From Babylonia areolata (lineage: Eukaryota > Mollusca > Gastropoda > Neogastropoda > Buccinidae): a DNA stretch of 64,000 nt. Below, piece by piece: positions 33,781 through 46,762 of the stretch. The stretch spans positions 32,873,764 to 32,937,763 of the forward strand of contig NC_134883.1 of NCBI RefSeq assembly GCF_041734735.1. The letters are read 5' to 3'. Below the pieces are notes generated by a model that was given only the letters and a program-made list of their open reading frames with translations, was not told the origin of the DNA and made no database searches. Both the position numbers and the translations under genes were made by a program. Position 1 is the first letter of the stretch. The number at the start of each line of letters is the position of its first letter.

Positions 33781-35260
33781 CCCCCACCCCCTCGCCCTCC
33801 TTCCTCTCTCTGTCTCTCTCTCTCTCTCTCTAGTCGAATAATTATTCTGAAACGACAGAAATAAGTGATAATAATAAATAAATAAATAGATAAATAAATA
33901 AATAAAAGTAAATACATAAACGAGTAAATAAAAAACGAAAGAAGGAAGTGCACAACAAACCAAACAAATCCCTACATGTCCACGACAGGTAAATCACGTC
34001 GAGAACAACAGCTGAACAAAACAAAACAAAACGCTTCAAGGGCGGATGGGGAAGGAAAATCACGCTTTTGTGCCGTCCGATTACTGTCTTCCCTTGCCTA
34101 TATTTCTTATTGTTGTTGTTTTCTTTTTACCCCAACCAATTCTCCGAGCATTCCCCCGGACGTTCTCTACAATCCCCCCACCCCCACCCCCGATCCCACC
34201 GAACTTCCCCCTTCTAGATCTGGAAGTTGCTTGCCAGAACCAGAATGAGAATCCCTGACCAGGGATCATTCATTTCCTTCCAATCTTTCTGCCCCCCCCC
34301 CCCCCCCCCCCCCAAAAAAAAAGCAAAAAAAAAGCACTTACACCATCCGTCGAGGGGAAAAAATAAGAAAAAACACAAAGAAAGAAAAATGAAAAATAAA
34401 AAGCGTTGGACACCCGACTCTCCCCTTTATCCCTTCAGTCCGGGGGGTGGAGGTAGGGTGGGCGGGGGTAGGAGGTGGGGGGGGGCTTGCATTGTGAGCT
34501 GTGACCGGACAAGCGGATGTGACGCAAGCCTAGATGGAGGAGAAGGCGGCGCCATGGGCAACGGGCAGGTTCCTTGCATGTACTTCCGGCATCACACTTA
34601 ATAAGACGGACGACCGGGGGCCTGGTCCTGGCTTTCCTGTCCTTACTTACAACGCGGGGATTTAGGGGGGGTGGTGGAGACGGGGGGTGGGGGGGGGGGA
34701 CTGATGGAGGGGGGAGGGGGTGAAGACATGCGGAAGGACAGGGGATAAAGCAGCGATGGAGGAGTAGGGGAAAGATGGGTGGGAGATGGGGTGAGAGGAG
34801 AGGAGAGACAGACAGACGGACAAACTATACAGACACGGAGACAAGAGAAACAGGCAGGCAGAAAGACGGAGGTGAAGAAAGAGGATATTCTTGTAACTCC
34901 GATTCGCCCATTACAAAACTTGACTCCCCCCCCCCCCACACACACACACACACACCCCTCTCCCCTCCCCTTCGAACAACTTCACAACGCCAAGGCGACT
35001 TGATCTTGAGGGTGAAAACCAGTTCTGTTTAAAGTTGTTGAAGTCAACTCTTTGGAGTGTGGCACACAAAAAACATGCATGCATACTTCTTTTCTTTTTC
35101 TTTCCTCCCCCCCCCCCCCCTGCTCGGCTGGGTTCTTTGTGCTGCATAAAGGACAGCGTGTACGATAAGGACACACGCGCGCGCCACAGAAAAAGAAACA
35201 CGTCAATTGAGATAAATGTGCACGTGCGCACGTGTGTAAATGAGCCGGTGTGCATGCACA
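33781..35260. repeat. Homopolymer- and microsatellite-rich DNA
   Basis: (CT)n at 33805-33832, (AAAT)n at 33873-33906, a C-run of about 22 at 34292-34313 followed by A-runs, G-rich DNA at 34440-34490 and 34660-34800, C-run plus (CA)n at 34927-34955, and a C-run at 35108-35120. No gene. Confidence 0.8.
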
Positions 35261-35361
35261 CAGTATGTGTGTGTGTGTGTACGAGCGTGCGTGTGTGTGT
35301 GTGTGCGTGTGTGCGTGCGTGCATTTGTCTGTCAGTGTGTGAAAGCTTGCGTCTGCGCCTC

Positions 35362-35393
<32 letters not shown>

Positions 35394-35851
35394 CATGTGT
35401 CCCAGCGCACGCTTGCAAACAAGGCGAGCTCCTCTTCCTCATCACCATCCTCCCTGATTTCCCAGGGCGATGCCACGATATTCTTTCCCCGTGTTTTTTC
35501 TTTTCTCTCCTTGCAGGAGTGTCCTCTCGCATTCTGGGTGCTTGGCTCTCTCCTTTCGTGATTCATCTCTCTGTCCTTCTGTCCCTGTCTCTCTCTCTCT
35601 CGTCTTTTTGCTCATCCTTCCCTTCTGGAGAGGACATCTCTGGGTTTTTAGTGCAGTTGTTTTCAGACTGCCCCTGAGTCCCCTGCCATCACTTCAACTC
35701 TCTGTGTCTCATTCACAATCTCTGTCTCTCTCTCTGACTTTCCTTTTTATTTAATAATGATGTGCCTCTCTCTCTCTCTCTCTCTCTCTCTCATGGGCAA
35801 ATGGCCCAGTTCAGTAAACTATTTGTCTTGTCCTCTCTCTCCCTCTCTCTC

Positions 35852-35882
<31 letters not shown>

Positions 35883-36085
35883 ATCCGTCCTTCCCATCAA
35901 CCCCAATGATTTTTTTTTTCTGTTCTGCAACAACCTTCCACCATCTATAGATATCGTGCAAATTCCCTGCTGCATGCAAAAGGTATTAAGTGTTCTGCAT
36001 TTTATAAGTTATGCAAGCCCTATTACCCTCCACTCACTCACACACACACACACACAGAGATATATATATATATATATATGATAGA
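35261..36085. repeat. TG/TGCG arrays, (CT)n arrays and (CA)n-(GATA)n-(TA)n
   Basis: TG-rich DNA at 35266-35400, CT-rich DNA at 35580-35602 and 35767-35885, and a compound CA-GAGA-TA array at 36039-36080. The unique stretch 35405-35575 has no recognisable product. Confidence 0.88.
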
Positions 36086-36842
36086 TTATATGCATATACA
36101 CGCGTGCACTCTCCACCCCACTCCACAAGTTCTACTCTTTTTTTTTTCCTTTCTCTTTCTTACCTCCTTCTTTTGTTATGTTTCATTGTTCATAATCACC
36201 CGCTCACCAGCCCTTGCTGCCGATTCCCCCACCCCACACCCCCACCCCCCATGCCCTCCCCCCCCTCCCTGTCACTGGCAGCACGCGGCCCCCACAGCTC
36301 CTCTGGTCCTTGGGGACTGAGAGGCCCTGTCACTCAGGCTGCATGTGTGGACGTGATGATGGGTAAAATGCACGGCACACACGACATGCACCACAGATAG
36401 ACACAGAGAGAGAGGGGGGAGGGGGGGCAAGGAGGGATGTAGAGAGAGAGAAAGAGAGAGAGGGCAGGCAGAGAGACAGACAGACAGAGCGAAAAAGACA
36501 GGCAAGCAGGCAGGCAGAGAGAGAGAGACAGAGGGAGACAGAGTTAGAGAGTCAGAGACACTGAGAGACAGAGAGAAAGAGACAGACTGGCAGGCAGACA
36601 GACAGAGAGAGAGAGGGAGAGACAGAGACAGACAAAGAGTGGGTGGAGTGAGAAGAAAGAGAGAGGGAGGGAGAGAAAGCTGGTGGGAGGTGGGGGTGGT
36701 ATTATGTTTCAGAAGGGTGCAGGGAAGTGTTGACCAGAAGGTATGGGAAAGGAAGGAAACGATGTGCCTTTCTGGGAGGAAAAAAAGTTTGAATCAGCTT
36801 TTCTGATCTTACTTCATCCCCTCCCAAACCCCTGTCCCACCT

Positions 36843-36938
<96 letters not shown>

Positions 36939-37025
36939 AGTTGCGTGGAAAGGGACAGAAGTTCTGAGATGGTGATCAGAGAGAGAGAGAAAGAAAAACA
37001 AAGTTTAAAATCACGCGCGCGCGAC

Positions 37026-37056
<31 letters not shown>

Positions 37057-37140
37057 CGTGCACGTGTGTGCGTGCGTATGTGCGTGCGTGCGTGCGCGCG
37101 TGTATATGTGTGTGTGTACGTGTGAATGCGTGCGTACGTA
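36086..37140. repeat. C-rich DNA, (GACA)n/(GA)n purine block, (CT)n-(GT)n and TGCG arrays
   Basis: C/CCA-rich DNA lies at 36215-36270. A purine block of GACAGA/GAGA units occupies 36392-36680, (CT)n-(GT)n 36849-36934, and GT/TGCG/TGTA units 37024-37130. Confidence 0.9.
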
Positions 37141-37521
37141 ATACGCACGTGCGACGTTCTTTACATTTTCCTCCACTTCTTGATTCCATGGACAATCACA
37201 ATCTAAATTTCTATCCAAGTTTTTATGCTTTAAAAACTTGTGGGTTTTTTTTTCCCCCTTATTTAACTATCACTGACCCTGACGGATCCTTTTGATAAAA
37301 TTAAAGATTGACATTTCTTCCTCTCCAGCTTCCTTCTCACCTTTCTGTTTATGACATGTCCGTTTATACTCCTCCCCCCCCCTCCCTCCCTTAGCGCCTC
37401 CTCCTCGATCCGTCCCCTCTCTGTCTGTCCGTCCGTCTCTCTCTCGATCGGTCCCCCCACCCCCACTCACCCCCACTCTCTCTCTCTCTCTATGTATGTG
37501 ACTGTTCGTCTCTCTCTCTCC

Positions 37522-37579
<58 letters not shown>

Positions 37580-37882
37580 CACTCTCCTTTCTGACAGTTT
37601 TAGCAGTGAAAGGCTTTTGCCGTTTATCTGGTGCACAATCACTGTTCTATCTTTACGGTCCAGCCTGTTCTTCTCCATGTTTCTTTTTTTTTTTTTTTAA
37701 AGTGTGTCATCTCCCAGCACCTCTCCATACTTTCTTTCTGTCTTTTTCTCTTTTTTTTCTTCTTTTCTTGCATCAGTCATTCTTTTTTTTTTTCTTTTCT
37801 TTTCTATCATTCTATTTATTTTTCCACCTTGGTTCTGTCTGCCCCGTCGTTTTTCTTCTTTCTTTTTTCAACGTTCGCTCTA

Positions 37883-37969
<87 letters not shown>

Positions 37970-38140
37970 CCTTCTTCCGATTTCTTCTTCTGTTTTATTT
38001 TTCTCTTTTTTTTTTCTTTCCTTTTCTTTTTTGTGTCTGACGATCTTTTATCTGCTTTTTACTTCCCCCCCCCCCCCTTAACGGTCCCCTTCTTCTCCCC
38101 TCCCCCTTTCTCCCCTTCCCGTTCTGTCCTCAGCGAGGGG
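37141..38140. repeat. Polypyrimidine DNA with two large TG arrays
   Basis: CT-rich sequence at 37370-37530, (TG)n at 37524-37577, T/C-rich DNA at 37680-37870, (TG)n at 37885-37968 interrupted once by TTG, and more T/C-rich DNA to 38130. Confidence 0.92.
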
Positions 38141-38780
38141 TGAGGCGGGAAGAAGGGGCCCTGTCAAGTTTTTCTCAGGCCCTCATCCATTGCAGCAGGG
38201 GCTGGAGGGGTGGGGGGGGGGGGGGGGGGGAGGGAAAGGGGGGAGGGGGGATGGGGTGGCGCAGGAGGCGGGAAGGCGGTGGTGATGGTGGTGGAGGGGT
38301 GGAGGTAGAGAGTGGGGTGGGCGTCAACATGTGCCATGAAGGAGGAGTAGGAGGAGGGAACACAGGGACTACTGGGTGGAGGGTGTGCGAGGAACAGGGG
38401 TGTGTGGGTGTGTGTTGGGAGGGGAGTGGAGTGGAGGGGAGTAGGGGACTTGGTGAGGAGGGCTCAAAACACCAATTAACGACTGGTCGAAAATCACACA
38501 CATGATAATAATACACACAATTATTGTGACTGAGAGAGAAAAACCAGGTAAACTTCTCCACCTCCCCCCTGTAGCACTGTGTGGGGGTTTTTCTTTGTGT
38601 GTGTGTGTATGTGTGCGCGCGTGCGTGCGTGCGTGCATGTATGTGCGTGCGTGCGTGCATGTATGTGCGCGCGCGTGTATGTGTGTGTGTGTGTGTGTGT
38701 GTGCCAGTGGTGTATCAGTGTGTGTGTGTGTGCGTGTGTGTGTGTGTGTGCGTGCGTTTGCTCGAGCTTACGTGCGTCCC

Positions 38781-38832
<52 letters not shown>

Positions 38833-38857
38833 TGAGAAAGAGTACATGCGCGCGATC

Positions 38858-38894
<37 letters not shown>

Positions 38895-39010
38895 CGTGCG
38901 CGCGCGTGTGTGTCAGTGTGCCTGTGCGCGCGTGCATGTACGTTCGTGCCCGAGTGCATGTGTGTGTGTGTGTACGCGCGCGCGTGTGTGAGGAAGGGGG
39001 TGGGGGGTGA
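38141..39010. repeat. G-rich block and long TG/TGCG mosaic
   Basis: A G-run of about 25 sits at 38209-38231 within a G/GGA-rich block 38200-38460. Then 38597-38990 is an almost continuous mosaic of TG, TGCG, TGTA and CGCG units. Confidence 0.92.
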
Positions 39011-39152
39011 GGGGTTGGAGGAGTGCAATGCATGTGCAAGCATCAGGTGTATGCATCACAATAAGGATGTGGAGATAAGACACGGGGGGATGATGAATTA
39101 AATGATGTGACAGTCGAAATTTTCAGTTGAACGGTTGATCTGTGTTCTTCGC

Positions 39153-39199
<47 letters not shown>

Positions 39200-39780
39200 C
39201 AAATTAAGGTCTATTTCTTTCAATACCATCTCAGCATCACACCCACTCCCATTTTCCCTCCAAGCCTGCTCGAACCTTTCCTGTCTTCCTTTCCCTTTAG
39301 TCCAGACTTCCTTTCTTTCTCTTTTCTTCGTACGGTCCGTCCTTTGTTCGTTCTTTCATCCTTCTCACACCTCCCCCCTTTCCATCTTCCCCCCACCCCC
39401 GACAATTATTACTCCGTCAGGGTGTTTCCTCCTCCTCCTCCCAAATCCCCCCCCGCCCTCTTCCCACCCCACACCCGTCCCCGAAATCATACACCCCCCC
39501 CCCTCCTCCCTTCCCCAAGTCCAGCGCACCCCCCCCCCCCCACCCCACACACCGCTCCTCCCCGCGAACCCCGTTCCAGAGGCTGAGTGTCAAGAGAGGC
39601 ACCAAGAGTCAAGGATATAGGGGAGGGGGGCGGGGGGAGGGGAGAGAATGTGAGAGAGGAGACAGGGGAGGGGGGGGGATAGGGTGGTGGAGGCAGTGGG
39701 GAGGTTGGGATGGAGATTTCCACAGTGGGGGGGACACAAAAGACCCCCCCCCCCCCCCCCCCCTACTAGCTGAGTCATTG
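39011..39780. repeat. (TG)n and C-run/G-run rich DNA
   Basis: (TG)n at 39157-39198, C-runs at 39450, 39494 and 39530-39541, G-rich DNA at 39620-39735 and a C-run of about 18 at 39746-39763. Confidence 0.9.
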
Positions 39781-39823
39781 TTCTTGTGTTATGTGCAGAC
39801 CCGGTGGTGGTCTTTTTTTGTTT

Positions 39824-39890
39824 GTTTTGTTTTTATACTGAGAGAGTTTTGTTTTTATACTGAGAGAGTTTTGTTTTTATACTGAGAGAG
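39824..39890. repeat. 22-bp tandem repeat, three copies
   Basis: The unit GTTTTGTTTTTATACTGAGA plus GA is repeated three times without change. Confidence 0.95.
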
Positions 39891-40925
39891 TGTGTGACAC
39901 ACTATGAGACAGATCAGAGACTGTGTATGTGTGTGGCATATGTGTAAGTGTGTGTGTAAGTTTTTTTGTAATTAACATGAAATGTGTTTACAAGTTCTCT
40001 GGCAAACTATATCACTTGCCGACAGTTCTGAGTCAATGAGAACATAACGGTAACTGATCTTACCCCTTTATCTGCTGATAAAACTTCAAACAACCTTACT
40101 CTTTTAATGTATATTCCGTCATTCTCAGCCTTGCAGGCAACTCGTATAATCGTATCAAGCAATCTGTTAGATGATTCGGTAAAAAGTATTCCTTTATTCT
40201 TTTCAATTTTTGCACTGCATTAATACACTTTTGTACGTCTGGTCCTCCCCCACGTGTACTTTCACGTGTTCAGTGTTCGAAACGTAACAAGCGCTGCATA
40301 AACGAAATATAAATGTTCTGTTGTTCTTCAACCCTCTCTGGTACAAACAAAACGCAAACATCCTTTACATACAAAACGCCTTTATAACTTAAGTAATATT
40401 AAACATAAACGAGTGGACGAGGTATCGTTACCAGCGTTCATGTTGACGATAGCAGATCCTGTACATACTATTGTGTACTGCTCTTTTCATAAAATTTTAT
40501 TTCTGATTTACACCTCTGTATGTTAATACGATTACAATTATCTCACTTTTGGTAAAAACGGGAGAATTAATCTCCCTAATATAAATTTAAGAGAGTATGG
40601 TAAATCTCATTGCATAAAGTTGTCATTCACAGCGTCTCATTTATTCAAGTAAACGTTTATGATTTAAATTGATATACCGGTTGCTAAGCATAACATTTTA
40701 TAAAAATAATTTTCATTCTTGCAAAGATTTAACTTCTACGACTACGTTAATAAAAATCAAACAGGCGCTTTATGCAAAATGTTTTTGCTGAATAAAAATG
40801 AAATGTATTTCAAGCTGTAGTTATTAAATGTATTATTTCAGAGTTATTTAACAATGTTTCGCTTAAATTATCTCCCCTCCTCGCCTCTGCAGCTTCTGAG
40901 CCGGTGCGCCGCGAAGAGAACACGT
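39891..40925. other. A/T-rich unique DNA
   Basis: No gene, and simple repeats are unusually scarce for this window. AAGCGCTGCATAAACGAAAT (about 40290-40309) followed by TGTTGTTC resembles a CR1/L2-type 3' end, too short to call on its own. Confidence 0.45.
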
Positions 40926-40946
40926 CTGTGGAAGGCACACGCGCTC

Positions 40947-40979
<33 letters not shown>

Positions 40980-41210
40980 ACACACACACACTGCGTGCGA
41001 GCGTCTCTTCGTGGCGTTGAACAGAATGAAACGCAGCGACTTGCCTGCCGTTGCCAGCACACGAATAAAGCGGAAAAAAGTTGAGGTGTTGCTATTTATA
41101 GCTTTTATTTGCGAGTTTGCTGGTCGTGTGAACTATTCGAGGCTGGTCCCCAAATGTCACTGAACCCTTTCAAATGAGACTTTGGCCTTCCCGGATAAAG
41201 CATTTCTCGA
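40926..41210. other. Short (CT)n-(CA)n and unassigned DNA
   Basis: CT at 40948-40979 and CA at 40980-40990, then unique sequence with no gene. Confidence 0.6.
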
Positions 41211-41278
41211 TTCAGTCTTTCTCATCTCTCACCAGTCTCTCTCTCACTCACACACACACACAAAATAACAACCGCATC

Positions 41279-41314
<36 letters not shown>

Positions 41315-41443
41315 TCACACACACACACACACACAACACAACACACTACACACACACACACACCATACACATCAACTGATACTTTTCACACACAAAAAAA
41401 CAAAAACAAAACAACAACAGCATTCGCATATTCATCCGGTGTG

Positions 41444-41492
<49 letters not shown>

Positions 41493-41631
41493 GTGTTTGT
41501 CACACACACACACACACACACACACAACACAACACAATACACACAGACACACCATACACATCAACTGATACTTTTCACACAAAAAAAACAACAAAAAGAA
41601 AACAACAGCATACGCATATTCATCCGGTGTG

Positions 41632-41674
<43 letters not shown>

Positions 41675-41800
41675 GTGTTTGTCTCGCACACGCACACACA
41701 CATCGTGTTTGTCACACACACGCACACACACACACACACGCGCGCGGGCGCGCGCACACACACACACACACACTGCCTGCACTCTCTGCAGCTTTCCCCC
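41211..41800. repeat. CT/CA microsatellites with a 189-bp tandem duplication
   Basis: The unit CACCATACACATCAACTGAT, ACTTTTCACAC, an A/C-rich stretch, CATATTCATCCGGTGTGTC and (CA)n, then CCGTGTTTGTC, begins at 41361 and again at 41550. A third partial CGTGTTTGTC follows near 41705. Confidence 0.9.
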
Positions 41801-43125
41801 GATCTCTCTCCCAAGCGGACTATGCTAAGTGCTTTAGGGCGGTTTATACAAATTGGATGAACAATGATTCTACTCGGAAGTGACCCGTTTTGCCCAGCGG
41901 TGCTCGGCCTGATTCAGTCACTCCCTCCCCCCTGTTCTGAACACCCGGAGGCTTTTTGGATTATTTTCCTGTGGGACGTAATTGTACTGGGGCGTGTTAT
42001 TCCAAAGTTTGCTGTGGGTGGGATATATAAAGAAAGTTCAACTCTCCTAGTCACGGGCGCGTGTGCGTGCGTGTGTGTGTGTGTGTGTGTGATCTTCATA
42101 CCTTGTTCCTGATTCATTTTCCAAACTTCCGCGGTGAAATCTGTCTGAGAGAACAGTTCTGTTCATAACTTTTAAACGCGCTCATACGTTCAGGGAAGGA
42201 CCGAGACGAAGGCAAACTGACGCAACATTCACAAACACAGAGGTAACTTGAATAATCTCCAACACCCAGCGTGCAAAAATAGGAACCCAACGCAACTACT
42301 AAAACCCAACTAGACTGCTTACCATTTCACTGCATTAGCTAAACACACATGAATACCATTACTGCCAGCGGCCCTGAATAGATCAAACGAATGATTGAGC
42401 AAAGACTGATAAACTGTCACCCTGTCTCCTCAATGCTCACGTTTTATCAGTTTTCTCACTTCCGCATCATGGCAACTTTTTTTCTTTTTTTTTTCCTCTA
42501 GACAGAATTATTTGTCGTCTAAAATGGGATTTACAGAAAGCCGTTTACGGCTGTACAGCTGTCATCAAAAGAAGGCATCAGATATATCTTTTGGCGACAA
42601 ATACTATTACCCATGACATGCGCGACGCAGACACAACCCACATCCTGACTGACATGTTTATATCCTGTTCCACTTACACCTTCAGTTTATTACTTTCACA
42701 ACATGCAGACCTATATATTATACTCCTATAAATATCTTTATTACGGTACTCAGAGTTTGTCGCTTACGTTACGTTCGCAGACTACCACGAATTCGACATG
42801 CACATAAAGCCATGGCAGCCAGCTTGGCGAAATATATATCATGCAGGGCTCACAAAAAGTTAAAAAGTTAAGTACCACTTGGGAACTTGCACAGTTTTGA
42901 CAAGTTCTTGTGGGCATTGTGAAATGATGCTGAATTTCCCGCTCCAGCCAGTGTAGTGAGGAACACTCATAAACAAACAGTGCTGTGTTCTTCTGTGGAT
43001 GGGGTGCAGGTGCTGTTGAATACTAAATGTCGCTTTATCAGCAAACGTGTCAACAATTTCTCTTTTGCAGATAATAAAACTAAGTCTTGAATCCGAACAT
43101 GTGGGTGAATACGAAAAGCAGTTTC
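41801..43125. other. Unassigned DNA, mostly unique
   Basis: No supported gene. (GT)n lies at 42068-42091 and T-rich sequence at 42477-42495. This is one of the longer simple-repeat-poor stretches, so a host exon or regulatory element could lie here, but I see no coding signature. Confidence 0.45.
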
Positions 43126-43308
43126 CTCTCTCTCTCTCTCTCTTTCTCTCTTCCACTGTGTGTGTACATACACAAATATACACAAAAACACACGCACGTA
43201 ATTATACACACAGACACAGACACACAAACACATGTACACACAGACAGAGACAGACAGACACACAGGCAGACACAAACACACACACACACACACTCACACA
43301 CACACATA

Positions 43309-43343
<35 letters not shown>

Positions 43344-43345
43344 AA
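43126..43345. repeat. (CT)n and (CA)n/(CAGA)n array
   Basis: CT at 43128-43150, then about 180 bp of CA, CACG and CAGA units ending at 43341. Confidence 0.95.
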
Positions 43346-43724
43346 CGAAAATCAATACAAGCCCATCCCTCCTCAACCACCGCATGATTTACTGTATCGG
43401 GCGTAAACCAGATAACATAGCGTACAATCATTGTTATCATTGTTTACACGCCTGTAGCCAACCGCCTGAGGCTGTGTCTGGACACAGAAGTGGTGTTGTA
43501 CCTCTGATCCCGTCACACACCGAAAATGGAAGAAAAAAAAAGGGAAAAAAAAGAAAGAAAAAGTTATATATACGCTAACTTCCAAATGCTGATGCGCTGC
43601 ACTGGTTCTTTTCTGGCTTCCGTCCACAACAAATACATAAACAAACAGATAAATAATAACACGAAAAAAAAAATCAACAAAACATTTTTGTTTTTAATGG
43701 ATCCAGATGTATTTGTTCCTTATG

Positions 43725-43852
43725 GTTGTGTGTGTGTGTGTGTGTGTGTGTCTGCGCGCGCGCGCGTGAATGTGTGTGTGTGTGTCTGTCTGTCTGTGTT
43801 CTTGTGGTGGTGGTAGTTGTGTGCGTGTGCGTGTGTGTGCGTGTGTGTGCGC

Positions 43853-43883
<31 letters not shown>

Positions 43884-43935
43884 TGTGTGTGTGTGCGTTC
43901 GTGCGTGCGTGCGTGTGTGTGTGTGTGTGTGCGTG
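43725..43935. repeat. (TG)n/(TGCG)n mosaic
   Basis: TG units, a CGCG patch at 43753-43766, and about 14 TGCG/CGTG units at 43850-43915. Confidence 0.95.
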
Positions 43936-44400
43936 ATTATTATCGTCATTAACTGCTGCTGTTGTTATTGTTATTTTCATCATCATCGTCATCACTCTTA
44001 TTGAATTTTAGCAGTCATCCTTGTCGTCAGTCTCGGCCATGGGAGCCGCTCTTGCAGGCAACTATGCGCATGACCGGATGCACGTGCAATAATAATATGC
44101 GCAATTTAAAATCAATCAACACTTGCCCATGACAAGCACTATTGTTATAGATGTAGCGCTTGTACACAGCCTCTAATCGATATCGGATCAAGACAAATCA
44201 GTCCCCAGGCCCGATCTCCATGAACAATTCACGTGGACGTGCATGTGAAAAGCCCGTAGATAGACACCCGCTGTGGACGGGTCCTCTGTAAAATTGATGG
44301 TTCCAGTGTTGCGTGTCTCACTGCCACTTGAATAAGTTCAAAAGAACTATGCTGTTGAGTGTCCCTTTGTCTACATTGAGTGAGTCCACTGCCGCAAATG
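43936..44400. other. Unassigned DNA
   Basis: No gene or repeat recognised. Confidence 0.45.
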
Positions 44401-45152
44401 GTATGATTCTCTCTCTGTCTCTCTGTCTGCCTCTGTCTCTCTCTCTCGCTCCATACTCTCTCTGTCTCTTTCTCTCTCTGTCTCTTTGTCCCTTATATAG
44501 ATTTCTCTATCATCTGATGGTATGTGTCTGTGTGTATATGTCTATGCAGGCTCTCTCTCTGTGTCTCCCTGTATGATTATTTGAGTGTGTATCTGTCTGT
44601 CTGTCTGTCTGTCTCCCTCTCTCTCTCTTTGCTCTCTGTTTCTTGTAAAGATTCCTCTATCCTCTAACGGTTTGACAGTTTCTCTGTCTGAATCTGTCTG
44701 CCCGGCCCTTGTGCTAGATTCCTCCATCCTCTAAATTAGAATGGTATGACTGTGTCTGTTCCTCCCTGTCTCTCTGCTGCCTTCCTTGTCTGCATTTTCC
44801 TCCATCCTCTAACAGTATGATTGTCTCTGTCTCCATCTTATGCGGTCTGTCTGTCTGTCTGTCTGTCTCTCCCCTCCCTCCCCCCCTCTCTCCCTCCATA
44901 ACCTCTCTCTGTCTGTCTGTCTGTCTCTCTCCATACTGTCTGTCTGTCTGTCTGACTCTCTCTCTTTCTCCATACTTTCTGTCTATCTGTCTGTCTCTTT
45001 CTTTCTCTCTCTCCACACTGTCTGTCTGTCTCTCTCTCCCATTCCTCCCCCCCTCTCTCTCTCCATAACCTCTCTCTGTCTGTCAGTCTGTCTGTCTCTC
45101 TCCATACTTTCTGTCTGTCTGTCTGTCTCTCTCTTTCTCTCTCTCTCCACAC

Positions 45153-45206
<54 letters not shown>

Positions 45207-45210
45207 CATA

Positions 45211-45241
<31 letters not shown>

Positions 45242-45245
45242 ATTT
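44401..45245. repeat. Polypyrimidine block: (TCTG)n/(CT)n minisatellite
   Basis: About 845 bp of mostly C/T on the plus strand. The left part shows a loose ~75-bp unit marked by TTCCTCCATCCTCTAA (near 44649, 44719 and 44800). The right part repeats CTCTCTCCATACTGTCTGTC, and a larger segment containing CTCCATAACCTCTCTCTGTC occurs near 44895 and 45060. Long frames open on both strands are artefacts of the tetranucleotide. Confidence 0.93.
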
Positions 45246-45717
45246 CCCTTCCCCGTGCGCATTCGTGTCTGACCAGCAATTCACTCTCTATTGATCACAT
45301 CGATCAAGCACACTACCCTTTTTCGTTGTATTCCTTTTGAGGATTCAGGTCCGGGATTATTGCAGTCTGAAAGAATTGGATGGAATCACACTGACGTATG
45401 CTGTAATCAAAGTGGCATGGGCTGGGTCGAATTACGTGTGCGTTTGTGTGTGCGTGTGCGTGTGCGTTTGAGGTCTGCCTTTGATAGTGCTTGCGTTTGT
45501 GTGCGCTAGCGTGTGTGCATGCGCTGGCGCGCGAATATAGGCGCACCCGCGTTTAGTACACCTGCCATTACATGAGTGCGCAAACATGTTCAACCTTCGT
45601 GTATACATGTGTGTGTGTGTGTACGCAAGCGCGCGAATATACGCATGCAAATAATTATGCACGAACGAACACTTGAGCGCACACACGCACAAACACACGC
45701 ATGCGCGCGCGCGCGCG

Positions 45718-45749
<32 letters not shown>

Positions 45750-45825
45750 TGCGACGACAAAACCACACGATTTGTCACTTGGCGCGCACCCACCCACCCA
45801 CACACACACACACACAAACACACCA
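45246..45825. repeat. TG/CG/CA-rich DNA
   Basis: TGCG/TG units at 45436-45470, CGCG-rich patches near 45525, 45632 and 45703-45722, and (CA)n at 45723-45749 and 45797-45823. Confidence 0.85.
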
Positions 45826-46665
45826 CAGGTACATTATTCTACAGAGACTGGAAACCTCGATACCGCCAAGACCTTCAGTGACGAAGTAGGCCAGTCCATT
45901 TCGAGGTTTCAGATGTCATTACGCAAGAAAAAGAAGGGGAAAAAAGGGGGGAGGGGGGGAGGAGGGATACAGGTGGGATGGAGGAGGGGTGAGGATCGAT
46001 GAAGACAAAACGAACCTCAGTCCCAGCAGCCTGCCTTAATTGCCTGTGTGGCTTATGAAGGAGACAGGCCCAGCTAAGACAGGAATAGATCTGGCTTGCT
46101 GATGCACGTTTCCATCTTCTTCTTCTGTTGCTGCTGCTTCCTCTTTTTCTTGTCTTTCTCCCTCTCTCTCTCTCTTTTATATTTCTCTGTTTCATTTCGC
46201 TTCCTTCTCCCTCCCTGCAACCTCCCCAGCCCCCACTTCTGCATCCCTCCCTCTCCCATCCCTACTGCCATGAGATGGACAGTCTGCGTGTCTGTTCCTT
46301 CCATCTTAAGGTTTCATTTGATCTGGATGCGGGGAAGTCAAGTGAAGTCAACTCTACTGTCTCTTCAAAGGGAGGGATTCACATGTGGTCACGTTTGTTA
46401 ATACAATACATAGACGTACAGACAGAAAATAGACAGAAAGATAATAGATAGACTGATAGACAGACAGACAGATAGATATATACATAGGCAGATACAGAGA
46501 TATGGTGAGGTACATGAAAGTTTAAAGGTAAAGGAGGTAGGCATGGTACAAAACGACACGACAGAGGGCGACATATGGTCAGGATATCCCCCCACATACT
46601 GTTCCCTTCCCCCCCGGATCTTTATCAAAACAGCATTTGTTTTAAAATATAGATGTTTTGTTCTG
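45826..46665. other. Unassigned DNA with short repeats
   Basis: G/A-rich DNA at 45925-45995, CT at 46160-46175 and GATA/GACA units at 46420-46490. No gene. Confidence 0.5.
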
Positions 46666-46672
46666 TTTCTCT

Positions 46673-46714
<42 letters not shown>

Positions 46715-46762
46715 ATGTGTGTGTGTCTGTGTCTGTGAGTGTGTGTGTGCGCGCGCGCGCAA
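46666..46762. repeat. (CT)n-(GT)n-(CG)n microsatellite
   Basis: CT, then GT at 46677-46712, TGTCTG units, and CG units at 46749-46759. Confidence 0.95.

Noticed and set aside
38502-39040. Long open frames of Cys/Val and His/Thr repeats on both strands
   Set aside because: They are TG/CA mosaics, where every frame stays open. They show no codon bias, no domain and no stable composition.
44838-45340. Overlapping frames of 120-166 codons rich in Ser/Leu/Cys or Arg/Asp/Gln
   Set aside because: Translation of TCTG and GACA tetranucleotides in several frames; no protein is implied.
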